NCBI RefSeq assembly: GCF_030646115.1
Contig: NZ_JAUSMX010000002.1
Coordinates: 62,001 to 126,000, forward strand
Direction: 5' to 3'
Length of the DNA: 64,000 bases
DNA from: Fluviicoccus sp.
GTDB taxonomy: Bacteria; Pseudomonadota; Gammaproteobacteria; Pseudomonadales; Moraxellaceae
Part shown: piece by piece, positions 36,995 through 44,672 of the stretch
How positions within the stretch are numbered: the first letter of the stretch is position 1
How the letters are laid out: each line of letters begins with the position of its first letter
Made by a program: the position numbers and the translations under genes
Notes under the pieces: generated by a model
The model's input: only the letters and a program-made list of their open reading frames with translations
Databases searched by the model: none
What the model was told of the DNA's origin: nothing

Positions 36995-37858
36995 CTAGTC
37001 CGCCTTTGCGGACAGACGATGCAATAGTCCGAATAACACGCCCAGCAACATCCCCACCACCAGACCCGAGGCATGGGCGGCATTCGCCATTTTGCCCAGC
37101 ACATTGTCCAGCAGTCCGGTATAACCCAGCAGCAGCCAGCCCACCATGAAGATCACGATTTCCTTGCGCAGGCGGAAGCCGATACGAGGGTTCACCAGAG
37201 GATAAATCCAGATGTAGCCCAGCAAACCGTAAACCACCGCTGACAAGCCGCCAAAACCGCTGCCGCTTTCCCGGAACTGCCAGAAATTACTGACCAGCGC
37301 CGTCACCAGAAAAACCCCCAGCAATTGCAGGCGTGACTGCGTGCGCTCAACCAGCCCGCCCAAGTCCCACCACCACAGCAGGTTGAAAAGCAGGTGCACC
37401 AGATTGAAATGGATGAAAACCGGCGTCAGGAAGCGCCAACCTTCAGACATTGACTGTGCGGGGGCATCCGGAAAACGCAAGGCTTCAAACACCTGTTGCG
37501 GATTGGCGCTGAACACGAGGAAAACCCCGATGCAGGCTACCGTGACCACCAGCGTCAATATCCCGCCGCGCGCCCATAATCCTTTCAAAACGCCGGCGGC
37601 ACCGCCCTTCCGACGGTTGACCGGTTGTTGCACCACCCGCCCGCTTTGCCAGGAGGACTGCCAGTACTTGTTGTCTTCCGGATTATCCATGAACTCTTCC
37701 AGCTCCAGCCGGGCTCTTTCGGCATCGCTGTCGTGGTTCAGGAAAATGGCAAAGCGATCGGTTTCAACCTCCACCCGATTGGGAATGCCCAGACTGCTGA
37801 GGTAATCGCTGAAGGCCAGGGCAACTCGGTGCTCGGCAAAGGCGGCCAGTTCAATCAT
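36995..37858 (-). CDS. glpG: rhomboid intramembrane serine protease GlpG
   Basis: This 287-aa protein has the GlpG-type cytoplasmic N-terminal domain (residues 1-75, including PEDNKYWQSSWQSG) and six membrane helices. The catalytic dyad is Ser206 (GFGGLSAVVYG) and His262 (AAHASGLVVG); the oxyanion HxxxN is His150/Asn154-like in PVFIHFNLVHLLFNLLWWW (landmark HFNLVHLLFNLL). The residue after the Ser is Ala instead of the usual Gly (GLSA rather than GLSG). It cleaves membrane helices within the bilayer. Its start overlaps the stop of the upstream aminopeptidase gene by 8 bases. Confidence 0.92.
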   Translation of the reverse strand: MIELAAFAEHRVALAFSDYLSSLGIPNRVEVETDRFAIFLNHDSDAERARLELEEFMDNPEDNKYWQSSWQSGRVVQQPVNRRKGGAAGVLKGLWARGGILTLVVTVACIGVFLVFSANPQQVFEALRFPDAPAQSMSEGWRFLTPVFIHFNLVHLLFNLLWWWDLGGLVERTQSRLQLLGVFLVTALVSNFWQFRESGSGFGGLSAVVYGLLGYIWIYPLVNPRIGFRLRKEIVIFMVGWLLLGYTGLLDNVLGKMANAAHASGLVVGMLLGVLFGLLHRLSAKAD

Positions 37859-38909
37859 GCAGTAATTCCACCTGTGAGCGGGAATAGTTCAGGATACGGT
37901 AGCGCTCGGCCTTGGGTAGTTTCTCCATGGCCTTGCACTTGGCAAAAAAAGCAGGCAAGTCGTTGCCGGTTGAAGCCAGCAAGGCATCCAGCGCCGGCAC
38001 CAGGTCGTGATACACCGAGACGCTGTTGATGCGGGCGTTGTTCACCCCGGCAAACCAGCCATCATACCCGGCAAAGCCCGACCATTGGCTGGTCTTGAGC
38101 TGTTGATACGCATGGCGCAGGCTGTCCAGTGTTTGCTGCTTGCCGCTGCGTTTCTGTTCTGCGGAAAGCGATGACTGGTAAAGTGCGTTCAGTTGCTGCC
38201 GGTATTGTTGCACCATTTCGGCAAACTGGTGCTGCCGCTCCAACCGTTTCAGGACAGCGTCAAGGTCGTCGGGGCGACCGACCAGATACCGGCGCAGCGA
38301 TTCATGCGCCACCACTTCGGCGAAACTTTCGTTGAATACCGGGTCGTCCTTGGCGTACACCACCTGATGCGCCAGTTCATGAAACACTAGCTCGGCCAGA
38401 TCGGGCGCCCGCCGCTCCAGCTGGCTGCTGAGCAGTGAATCGCGGAACCAGCCGAGGGTGGAATAGGCCGCGACCTTGCCGATATGCGTGTCATAGCCCT
38501 GCGCTTGCAGTTGCGCGGCAAAGTCGTTGGCGAGGCTCTCGTTAAAATAGTTACGGTAGGCCAGGCAGCCGACAACCCAGTAGCACCAGCTTTTGGCTTG
38601 CAGGGAAAGTTCGGGCGTGGCCGCCACGGACCACAGGGCATAGGGTCGGCGGATATCGACATAGGTGTCGAATTGCTTGTCGGCGGGAAGGCCGAGGCTG
38701 GCGGCGAAGGTCCGGATTTCCTGCAACGCCATCAGGCGTTCGTTGAGTTTGGGCGGGGTATGGGGATTGGCCAGCAGCTTGCTGACGGATTGGCGCTGGC
38801 TGAGCATTTGCCATTGCCCCTTGCCCAGATGACCGAAGTATGCGGCGGACTGGCAACCGCTCAGCAGCAGGGTTATCAGGCCGCCCATGGCCATTCGCCA
38901 CTTGCTCAT
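37851..38909 (-). CDS. putative lipoprotein aminopeptidase (PF10023-type)
   Basis: This protein of about 352 aa begins at MSKWRMAMGG (chosen because the hydrophobic signal and lipobox follow directly: LLLSGC with Cys19). The zinc-protease motif HELAH (177-181) is followed by NESFAEVVAHE, where the third ligand is expected. The family is annotated as putative aminopeptidase (formerly DUF2265) without proven substrate. It should be anchored in the envelope. It is coupled by an 8-base overlap to glpG, so the locus makes two envelope proteases together. Confidence 0.85.
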   Translation of the reverse strand: MSKWRMAMGGLITLLLSGCQSAAYFGHLGKGQWQMLSQRQSVSKLLANPHTPPKLNERLMALQEIRTFAASLGLPADKQFDTYVDIRRPYALWSVAATPELSLQAKSWCYWVVGCLAYRNYFNESLANDFAAQLQAQGYDTHIGKVAAYSTLGWFRDSLLSSQLERRAPDLAELVFHELAHQVVYAKDDPVFNESFAEVVAHESLRRYLVGRPDDLDAVLKRLERQHQFAEMVQQYRQQLNALYQSSLSAEQKRSGKQQTLDSLRHAYQQLKTSQWSGFAGYDGWFAGVNNARINSVSVYHDLVPALDALLASTGNDLPAFFAKCKAMEKLPKAERYRILNYSRSQVELLHD

Positions 38910-39004
38910 TGTGTTCGATGTCTTGTCTGGAAGTTGGCGGATTCTAGCAGGTTTTGGGCGGTAGCCAGCTTCTGCAGGCTTAGAACAGCATTGGGTTTTT
39001 GAAT

Positions 39005-39026
39005 AAAAAAGCCGTCTTGCGACGGC
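39005..39026 (-). terminator. intrinsic terminator of the porin transcript
   Basis: On the minus strand GCCGTC, a GCAA loop and GACGGC are followed by six T, about 60 bases after the porin stop. A clear rho-independent terminator. Confidence 0.88.
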
Positions 39027-39087
39027 ATTCCTCACGGACAACGCTGTGTTATCTTATTGTTTTAATTATTATTTTAATCAGTGAAGC

Positions 39088-40302
39088 TTAAAACTTGTAA
39101 GCCATCTGCAGCCAGGTCTTCTTCAAATCCGTATTCTTCGTTGTCCCCGCCAAAGTCAACGCCGTATCATCAGACTGATAATCCGCAAACTTCAGCAACA
39201 ACGACAAATTGCGATTCACCGGCTTCATCACCGAAAAATTCAACTCCTGACCAAAATCCAGCCCCCCGTCATTCGACTTGAAACTGTGCGCCGCCACCAC
39301 AAAATTCAAACCCCAATACTTCGCCAGCAACTTCAGATTGGTATCTTCCAACCCCTTGCCCGGAGTCGCCAAAAACCGGTCCGCCCAACCATTAAAGGCA
39401 TGCAGCGTCGCCAACGGCGTCTTGAACCCGGGCTCCAGCACCTCCTGCTGTACCTTCACCGTCACCGGCCCAAACTTGTAACCCAACTGGATATCCACAT
39501 AATTCGCATCCAGAGTCGCCACACCGTCCTGATAATCCCCCTGCTTGGCAAAAGACACCTCGTACAGCGCATCACCCACCGACCCTTCCACTCGCGCCCC
39601 GGTATGCTGGAAGGACGTAGTCGGATTGAATGCCCCCACGGTTTCCTCTTCCTCCACCGCATAATAGAACCCGGAGGCGGTAACACCCCAGTTACCAAAC
39701 ACCTTGCTGTAACGGACATTGGCCATGGGCGCATTGACGCTGCGGGCCATGGTCATGCCCTGAATGGGATTGACCTTGTTGACATAAGCCAGGGTGAAGG
39801 TGGTGGCGGGCAGCAACACTTTGTTGGTATAGCTGAGGGCGTCAAAGGTCTGGTCATTCTGGCGCCAGCCGACATCGCCAATGAACCGGGCGTTATCCAG
39901 AACCAGCTTTTGACGGCCCAGCTTGACGCCATACCCTTCCAGAAAGGCCTGATTGACCTGCGTCACCATCACATCGGCAATCACCGGGAAATTCTTGCGC
40001 ACCGCACTGGCGGTGACGCCGTCGTAGTAATCGTCCTGACCGAAGTCACTGACGTTTTCAAATTCAACCAGTCCGGTGACGCCCTTGTAATCGCCGGTCT
40101 TGTAGCCCAACACGGTGCGCAAACTCTGTGCATTGGCAGTTTCAACCTTGCCGGAGTCCTCCACCTGTTCGGCGCGAAGCCGTAGTTCGAGCGATGACTT
40201 GCCGCTGCTGAGTGCGGTCATGACATCGTCCAGCCCTTCGGCCAGCACCAGGGAGGGAAAAGCCGAAGCCACCATAACGGACATAGCCAGTAACTTGTTC
40301 AT
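39088..40302 (-). CDS. outer-membrane porin of the nitrate-uptake locus
   Basis: This protein of about 404 aa has a signal peptide (MNKLLAMSVMVASAFPSLVLA) cleaved after LVLA and a long beta-rich body of alternating polar and hydrophobic residues. It ends in Tyr-Lys-Phe, the C-terminal aromatic signal for outer-membrane barrel assembly. It lies about 100 bases after nrtC on the same strand and ends at a terminator, so it may supply nitrate to the periplasmic binding protein. The porin subclass (alginate-export or OprD-like) is uncertain. The start was chosen at the signal peptide; an upstream ATG has no such fit. Confidence 0.78.
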   Translation of the reverse strand: MNKLLAMSVMVASAFPSLVLAEGLDDVMTALSSGKSSLELRLRAEQVEDSGKVETANAQSLRTVLGYKTGDYKGVTGLVEFENVSDFGQDDYYDGVTASAVRKNFPVIADVMVTQVNQAFLEGYGVKLGRQKLVLDNARFIGDVGWRQNDQTFDALSYTNKVLLPATTFTLAYVNKVNPIQGMTMARSVNAPMANVRYSKVFGNWGVTASGFYYAVEEEETVGAFNPTTSFQHTGARVEGSVGDALYEVSFAKQGDYQDGVATLDANYVDIQLGYKFGPVTVKVQQEVLEPGFKTPLATLHAFNGWADRFLATPGKGLEDTNLKLLAKYWGLNFVVAAHSFKSNDGGLDFGQELNFSVMKPVNRNLSLLLKFADYQSDDTALTLAGTTKNTDLKKTWLQMAYKF

Positions 40303-40348
40303 ATGACACCTCGCGATTAGCCTAATGGAAGGCAAAATTCATCCAGAC

Positions 40349-40366
40349 CAGCCCCCGCAGGGGCTG
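40349..40366 (-). other. intercistronic hairpin between nrtC and the porin gene
   Basis: CAGCCCC and GGGGCTG form a 7-base stem with a 4-base loop in the 100-base gap. There is no T run, so it is more likely an mRNA-stabilising hairpin or partial attenuator than a terminator. Confidence 0.5.
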
Positions 40367-40403
40367 ATGGAAGTCACAGCAAAGAAAGGGTTTGAGGGAA
40401 AAA

Positions 40404-41198
40404 TCAGGCGGCTGCGGGCCGTAAATGCTTGCGGTAGAGGAAGTCCAGCACCACCGAGCGCAGTTGGTGATAGTGCAGATCGTTGGCCAGCGCCATGCGT
40501 TCACGGGGCTTCTTCAGGTCGACATCCAGAATCTCGCCAATGGTGGCGGAGGGGCCGTTGGTGAGCATGACGATGCGGTCGGAGAGCAGCACTGCCTCAT
40601 CCACGTCATGCGTTACCATCACCACGGTCGCTTTCGTGGCGGCGACAATTTTCAGCAGCTCATCCTGGAGGTGGGCGCGGGTCAGGGCGTCCAGCGCGCC
40701 AAAAGGCTCGTCCAGCAGCAGCACCTTCGGTTCCATGGCCAAGGCGCGGGCAATGCCCACCCGCTGCTTCATGCCGCCGGAAATTTCCTTGGGGTACTTG
40801 TGGACGGCATGGTCCAGCCCCACCATTTTCAATGCGCTCAGGGTGCGCTCATTCAATTGCACCTTCTGTTCCTTGTCGCCAAAAACCCGTTCCACGGCCA
40901 GGAAGACGTTTTCATAACAAGTTAGCCACGGCAACAGCGAGTGGTTCTGGAAGACCACGCCCCGCTCCGGTCCCGGCCCCGAAATTTCGCGGCCGTTACA
41001 GATCAGGTAGCCTTCGCTGGGCAGCGTCAGCCCGGCAATCAGGTTGAGCAAGGTGGACTTGCCGCAACCGGAGTGGCCGATCAGGGAGACAAACTCGCCT
41101 TCACTGACGGTCAGGTTGACCTCTTTCAAGGCTTCAAAGGTGCCCTTCTTGGTCGGAAAGCGCATGCTGACGTTTTCAATACTCAGGTATTTGCTCAT
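40404..41198 (-). CDS. nrtC: nitrate ABC transporter ATP-binding protein
   Basis: This 264-aa ATPase has Walker A GHSGCGKST (41-49), the signature EISGGMKQRVGIARAL and Walker B VLLLDEPFGALDALT. Sequence and order match the NrtC/NrtD/TauB branch of importers. It powers nitrate (or cyanate/nitrite) uptake with NrtB and NrtA. Unlike cyanobacterial NrtC it has no fused substrate-binding domain. It lies 15 bases after nrtB. Confidence 0.93.
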   Translation of the reverse strand: MSKYLSIENVSMRFPTKKGTFEALKEVNLTVSEGEFVSLIGHSGCGKSTLLNLIAGLTLPSEGYLICNGREISGPGPERGVVFQNHSLLPWLTCYENVFLAVERVFGDKEQKVQLNERTLSALKMVGLDHAVHKYPKEISGGMKQRVGIARALAMEPKVLLLDEPFGALDALTRAHLQDELLKIVAATKATVVMVTHDVDEAVLLSDRIVMLTNGPSATIGEILDVDLKKPRERMALANDLHYHQLRSVVLDFLYRKHLRPAAA

Positions 41199-41213
41199 GA
41201 TGGCTCTCCCCGC

Positions 41214-42065
41214 TTAGTTGTCGTAAGAGAAACGGTTGGCGATCTGGATCAGCATCTGTTCCAGCAGCAGGCCGACGATGCCCACCACAAAGATGGCGAT
41301 GATGATATGTTCAACGTTGAGGTTGTTCCATTCGTCCCATACCCAGAAGCCGATGCCCACGCCGCCGGTCAGCATTTCCGCCGCCACAATCACCAGCCAG
41401 GCCACGCCTATGGAGAGACGTATGCCGGTCAGCAGGAACGGCAGCGACGCCGGGAACAGGATCTTGGTAAACACCTTCCATTCCGAAAGCCGCAACACGC
41501 GGGCCACGTTCAGGTAGTCCTGCGGCACCTGCGAGACACCGGCGGCCGTATTGAGGATGATGGGCCAGATGCTGGAGATGAAGATCACCCAGATGGAGGC
41601 CGGGTTGGCCGACTGGAACACCAGCAGGCCGATGGGCAGCCAGGCCAGCGGCGACACCGGCCGCAGCAGCGAGATCACCGGCGCAAACATGTCACCCAGA
41701 AACTTGACGCGGCCGATCAGGAAGCCCAGCGGGATGCCGATCAGGGCGGCCAGGCCGAAGCCCAGCCCCACCCGGCCCAGTGAGTTGAGGATGTTCCAGC
41801 CGATGCCCTGGTCATTGGGGCCGTTGTTGTAGAACGGATCGGAGAACAGTTCCACTGCTGAGTGCCAGGTGGACAACGGCCCCGGCAGTTCATGGCGGAA
41901 CTGCGACAGCATGGCCCAGGCCAGAATGAACAGCGCCATGCCCAGCACCGGTGGAAAAGCCCAGCGTACAAAGGCCGCCGGTTTCAGGGCAATGGCGGGC
42001 AATGCCGGTTTCTTCATCGCAGGCGCCTTCTTGATGGTTTCAGTCAGGGTTGCAGTCATGTTCAA
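41214..42065 (-). CDS. nrtB: nitrate ABC transporter permease
   Basis: This 283-aa permease has about six membrane helices and the BPD_transp_1 EAA-like loop (GVSQVPQDYLNVARVL, followed by LFPASLPFLLTGIRLSIG as landmark). Phrases such as ISLLRPVSPLAWLPIGLL are typical of NrtB/SsuC permeases. It forms the transmembrane channel for nitrate with NrtC. It lies 18 bases after nrtA in one operon. Confidence 0.94.
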   Translation of the reverse strand: MNMTATLTETIKKAPAMKKPALPAIALKPAAFVRWAFPPVLGMALFILAWAMLSQFRHELPGPLSTWHSAVELFSDPFYNNGPNDQGIGWNILNSLGRVGLGFGLAALIGIPLGFLIGRVKFLGDMFAPVISLLRPVSPLAWLPIGLLVFQSANPASIWVIFISSIWPIILNTAAGVSQVPQDYLNVARVLRLSEWKVFTKILFPASLPFLLTGIRLSIGVAWLVIVAAEMLTGGVGIGFWVWDEWNNLNVEHIIIAIFVVGIVGLLLEQMLIQIANRFSYDN

Positions 42066-42083
42066 TACTCCTGTCAGTCACTC

Positions 42084-43385
42084 TCAAACCTTGATCGCGA
42101 AGCTGGAGGCGTAGGCCTTGGGGTTGGAGCCGTCCCAAACCTTGCCGTCAAACAGCTTGCTGGTGCGCATGGGGCTGGCGGGTATGGCCACACCGACTTG
42201 CGAGGCTGCCTGTTTATACAGTTCGATCTGGTTGATGCCCTTGGCGACTGCCAGGTAATCCGGGTCGGACTTCAGCAGGCCCCAGCGGCGATGCTGTGTC
42301 AGGAACCACATGCCGTCGGACAGGTAAGGGAAGGTGACCTGGCCATTGTCGAAGAATTGCATCGGATGGGCGTCTTTCCACTTGCGGCCCATACCGTTGT
42401 CATAGTTGCCCAAGAAGCGCTGCTCGATGACCTGTTCCGGTGCATTGACGTAGGACTTGTCGGCAATCAGCTTGGCCACGGACGAACGGTTCTTCATGTC
42501 ATCAATGTAGCGGGCCGCTTCCAGCACCGCCATCAGCATGGCGCGGGCGGTGTTGGGGTATTGCTGTACAAAGGCGCGGGTACAGCCCAGCACTTTTTCC
42601 GGGTGGTCGGCCCAGATGTCCTGGGTCGTGGCGGTGGTGAAGCCGATGTTGTCGTGAATGGCGCGTGCACCCCACGGCTCGCCCACACAGTAACCGTCCA
42701 TGTTGCCGATACGCATGTTGGCCACCATTTGTGGTGGCGGCACCACGATGGTCTTCACATCCTGCATCGGATGGATGCCGTAGGCGGCCAGCCAGTAGTA
42801 CAGCCACATGGCGTGCGTACCGGTGGGAAAGGTCTGGGCGAAGGTGTATTCGCGCTTGTTGCTGTCAATCATGCGCTTCAGGGACTTGCCGTCGACAACG
42901 CCCTGCTCTTTCAACTGGTTGGACAAGGTAATGGCCTGACCGTTCTGGTTCAGCGTCATCAGCACCGCCATGTCCTTGGCGGGGCCGCCGATGCCCAGTT
43001 GCACGCCGTAGACCAGGCCGTACAGCACATGGGCGGCATCCAGTTCGCCGTTCAGCAGCTTGTCGCGCACACCGGCCCAGGAGGCTTCCTTGCTGGGAGT
43101 GATCTTGATGCCGTACTTCTTGTCAAAGCCCAGAACCGAGGCCACGACAATCGGCGCACAGTCGGTCAACGGGATGAAGCCGATCTTGACTTCGGTCTTT
43201 TCCGGCTTGTCGCTGCCGGCGGCCCAGGCCGTGCTGCTGTGACTCATGGAAACCCCTCCCAGTAATCCGGCTCCGGCGGCCATGACGGATTTCCTCAGGA
43301 AATCACGGCGGGATTGACCCTCGGCGGCAACCTCGGCCGGTGTATCGTTTGACGTGGTCATGTGGTCTTCAGGAAGCTGCACCAT
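42084..43385 (-). CDS. nrtA: nitrate ABC transporter substrate-binding protein, Tat-exported
   Basis: This protein of about 433 aa has a twin-arginine signal (SRRDFLRK at 25-32, hydrophobic to about 45, cleavage after AWA near 55), then the NrtA/CmpA/NasS fold: EVKIGFIPLTDCAPIVVA, and VPPPQMVANMRIGNMDGYCVGEPWGARA (landmark GNMDGYCVGEPWGARA) lining the anion pocket. It binds nitrate in the periplasm. The Tat signal separates it from NasS, the cytoplasmic sensor. The start at 43385 has AGAGG upstream. Expression is likely controlled by the leader and NasT encoded next to it. Confidence 0.94.
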   Translation of the reverse strand: MVQLPEDHMTTSNDTPAEVAAEGQSRRDFLRKSVMAAGAGLLGGVSMSHSSTAWAAGSDKPEKTEVKIGFIPLTDCAPIVVASVLGFDKKYGIKITPSKEASWAGVRDKLLNGELDAAHVLYGLVYGVQLGIGGPAKDMAVLMTLNQNGQAITLSNQLKEQGVVDGKSLKRMIDSNKREYTFAQTFPTGTHAMWLYYWLAAYGIHPMQDVKTIVVPPPQMVANMRIGNMDGYCVGEPWGARAIHDNIGFTTATTQDIWADHPEKVLGCTRAFVQQYPNTARAMLMAVLEAARYIDDMKNRSSVAKLIADKSYVNAPEQVIEQRFLGNYDNGMGRKWKDAHPMQFFDNGQVTFPYLSDGMWFLTQHRRWGLLKSDPDYLAVAKGINQIELYKQAASQVGVAIPASPMRTSKLFDGKVWDGSNPKAYASSFAIKV

Positions 43386-43406
43386 GATAAATACCTCTGG
43401 GTTGTC

Positions 43407-43456
43407 AAAAAAAAGGCAAAAAAAAGGCGTCCCTCGGCTGCAAGCCTGAGGACGCC
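43407..43456 (-). terminator. intrinsic terminator (attenuator) in the nrtA leader
   Basis: On the minus strand GGCGTCC pairs with GGACGCC (43426-43456) with an inner GGC/GCC stem, followed by two runs of eight T. It lies within the leader, about 20-70 bases before the nrtA start, so transcription must read through it for the operon to be expressed. Confidence 0.88.
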
Positions 43457-43524
43457 ATTGTCCCAACCATGTTGCAGATGCCCAGGAACGCATGCCTGAC
43501 ATCGGAGCAAAGCCAACGTTGGCC
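43449..43524 (-). promoter_or_regulatory. candidate ANTAR target: two hexaloop hairpins in the nrtA leader
   Basis: Two short hairpins with six-base loops carrying A at position 1 and G at position 4 occur in the leader. P1 (43511-43524) is GGCC, loop AACGTT, GGCT. P2 (43449-43464) is GGGAC, loop AATGGC, GTCCT. The 3' side of P2 shares GGCGTCC with the terminator's 5' arm, so folding of P2 prevents the terminator. This is the arrangement known for ANTAR antiterminators such as NasR and NasT. P2 is clear; P1 has a weaker stem. Confidence 0.72.
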
Positions 43525-43546
43525 AATTTTACTCATGCCATAACAC

Positions 43547-43563
43547 AAGCAAGAGGCGTGCCA
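43547..43563 (-). promoter_or_regulatory. sigma-54 promoter of the nrtABC operon
   Basis: On the minus strand TGGCAC, five bases (GCCTC) and TTGCTT match the -24/-12 consensus perfectly, with GG and GC correctly spaced. Transcription would begin near 43537, giving a leader of about 150 bases that contains the ANTAR hairpins and terminator. Confidence 0.88.
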
Positions 43564-43593
43564 AGTGGTGTTGTGGGGTTAAAAACATCGTAT

Positions 43594-43608
43594 TCACCAC
43601 AATGGTGC
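43594..43608 (-). promoter_or_regulatory. NtrC-like binding site
   Basis: TCACCA, three bases, TGGTGC is a dyad that matches the strong NtrC site of glnA (GCACCA-N3-TGGTGC) at all but one base. Its centre is about 63 bases upstream of the predicted sigma-54 start, rather close for an enhancer but workable. Confidence 0.6.
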
Positions 43609-43874
43609 CGGTTTTGCCCGATATTGGTGACTGCACCGGCACTGGGCGGGTGTTTTGGAGTGCTGTTACGGTAATGGATGTTGCTTTTAGGAGCAAAACA
43701 GGGCATGGCTGAGATCTGTTAGGGCATATGATTATTTAATAATCAAGTTTGCTTTGGCGATCGTGTTGGGAAACCGTGAATAACGACGCCGGAGTCAAGC
43801 CATCCCTTATTCGGTGCATGAATGAGACATAACCGCGCGAGGTGGAAGTTTCTGGTGCATGGAAATGAATAAAA

Positions 43875-43895
43875 AACCGCCCAAGGTGGGCGGTT
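43875..43895 (-). terminator. intrinsic terminator of nasT
   Basis: On the minus strand AACCGCCC and GGGCGGTT form an 8-base stem with a 5-base loop, followed by a T run, about 30 bases past the nasT stop. It separates nasT from the nrt promoter. Confidence 0.9.
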
Positions 43896-43926
43896 GATGT
43901 TCTAGAAGTAGATAGCCGGGATTTCG

Positions 43927-44502
43927 TCAGGCCAGTAACTCATTCATGGCCAGCAGTTTCTGAGCGACATCAATGATGCGGATATTGCGATCCATCGCCA
44001 TTTTCCGCATGGCATGGTAAGCCTCGGCCTCATTCATGGAGCGCAGCTGCATCAATATGCCCTTGGCGCGTTCCACGGTCTTGCGTTCATTCAGTTTCAG
44101 CTCAGCTTCACGTATTTGCGACAGCAGTGCCTGATCCTGCTCGAAACGGGCTTGCGCCACTTCCAGGACTGCACCCAAGCGATGCTGATCAATGTCTTCC
44201 ACTACATAGGCTGACACCCCGGCCTTGATGGCGGCCTTGATGGCTTCCGGCTGGCGGTCCTCGCTGACCATGACGATGGGCCGAGGCTCATCCTGACTAA
44301 CGACGCAAATTTGTTCCAGTACATCGCGGCTGGGGGACTCGGTGTCAATGATGACTATATCGGCTTTAAGTTCGGCAACGCGACGGGGAATCATCAGGGC
44401 GGAAGTCACCTCCTCCACGACTTCGCAACCCGCCAGCACCAGCGCAGTGCGCAGGCGGCCGACCTGCTTGGGGGTATCATTGACCAAAAGGACTCGCAAC
44501 AT
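43927..44502 (-). CDS. nasT: ANTAR-domain antitermination regulator NasT
   Basis: This 191-aa protein has a receiver-like domain (1-115) with Asp53 at the phosphorylation position but Asn8-Asp9 in place of the usual acidic pair. A C-terminal ANTAR RNA-binding domain follows (about 125-185: LNERKTVERAKGILMQLRSMNEAEAYHAMRK, landmark RAKGILMQL...EAYHAMRKMA). NasT binds paired hexaloop hairpins and prevents termination in nitrate-assimilation leaders; in known systems NasS holds it inactive until nitrate is present. No nasS is found here. The likely target is the nrtA leader 400-550 bases downstream. Confidence 0.92.
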   Translation of the reverse strand: MLRVLLVNDTPKQVGRLRTALVLAGCEVVEEVTSALMIPRRVAELKADIVIIDTESPSRDVLEQICVVSQDEPRPIVMVSEDRQPEAIKAAIKAGVSAYVVEDIDQHRLGAVLEVAQARFEQDQALLSQIREAELKLNERKTVERAKGILMQLRSMNEAEAYHAMRKMAMDRNIRIIDVAQKLLAMNELLA

Positions 44503-44630
44503 CGCCCTGCTCTCCTGAGTAATGCCTAACGGGAAGCAAAGGACGTGCCAAAAATAAATTTCTCAGGGAAATACAGGGGCAAATGCACCATGAGTCGGTA
44601 TTACCGGTTAAGGAGCGGCCCAAAACGACA

Positions 44631-44648
44631 AACCCGCCGAAGCGGGTT
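44631..44648 (-). terminator. terminator after the kinase gene
   Basis: On the minus strand AACCCGC, a TTCG tetraloop and GCGGGTT form a stable hairpin about 25 bases past the kinase stop, followed by a short T-rich stretch. Confidence 0.8.
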
Positions 44649-44672
44649 AGTCGAAGTGAGGCTTTTGGATAA

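Noticed and set aside
41862-43265. Open frame of 467 codons opposite nrtB and nrtA
   Set aside because: Spans two real genes on the other strand and is His/Val/Gly-rich without any motif.
43465-43500. Other hairpins in the nrtA leader (for example CAGG/CCTG with an 8-base loop) as the ANTAR P1
   Set aside because: They lack the six-base loop with A1 and G4; the hairpin at 43511-43524 fits better.
43621-43660. Second NtrC-like site (TTGGTGACTGCACC region)
   Set aside because: Half-sites are in the wrong order and too degenerate compared with the site at 43594.
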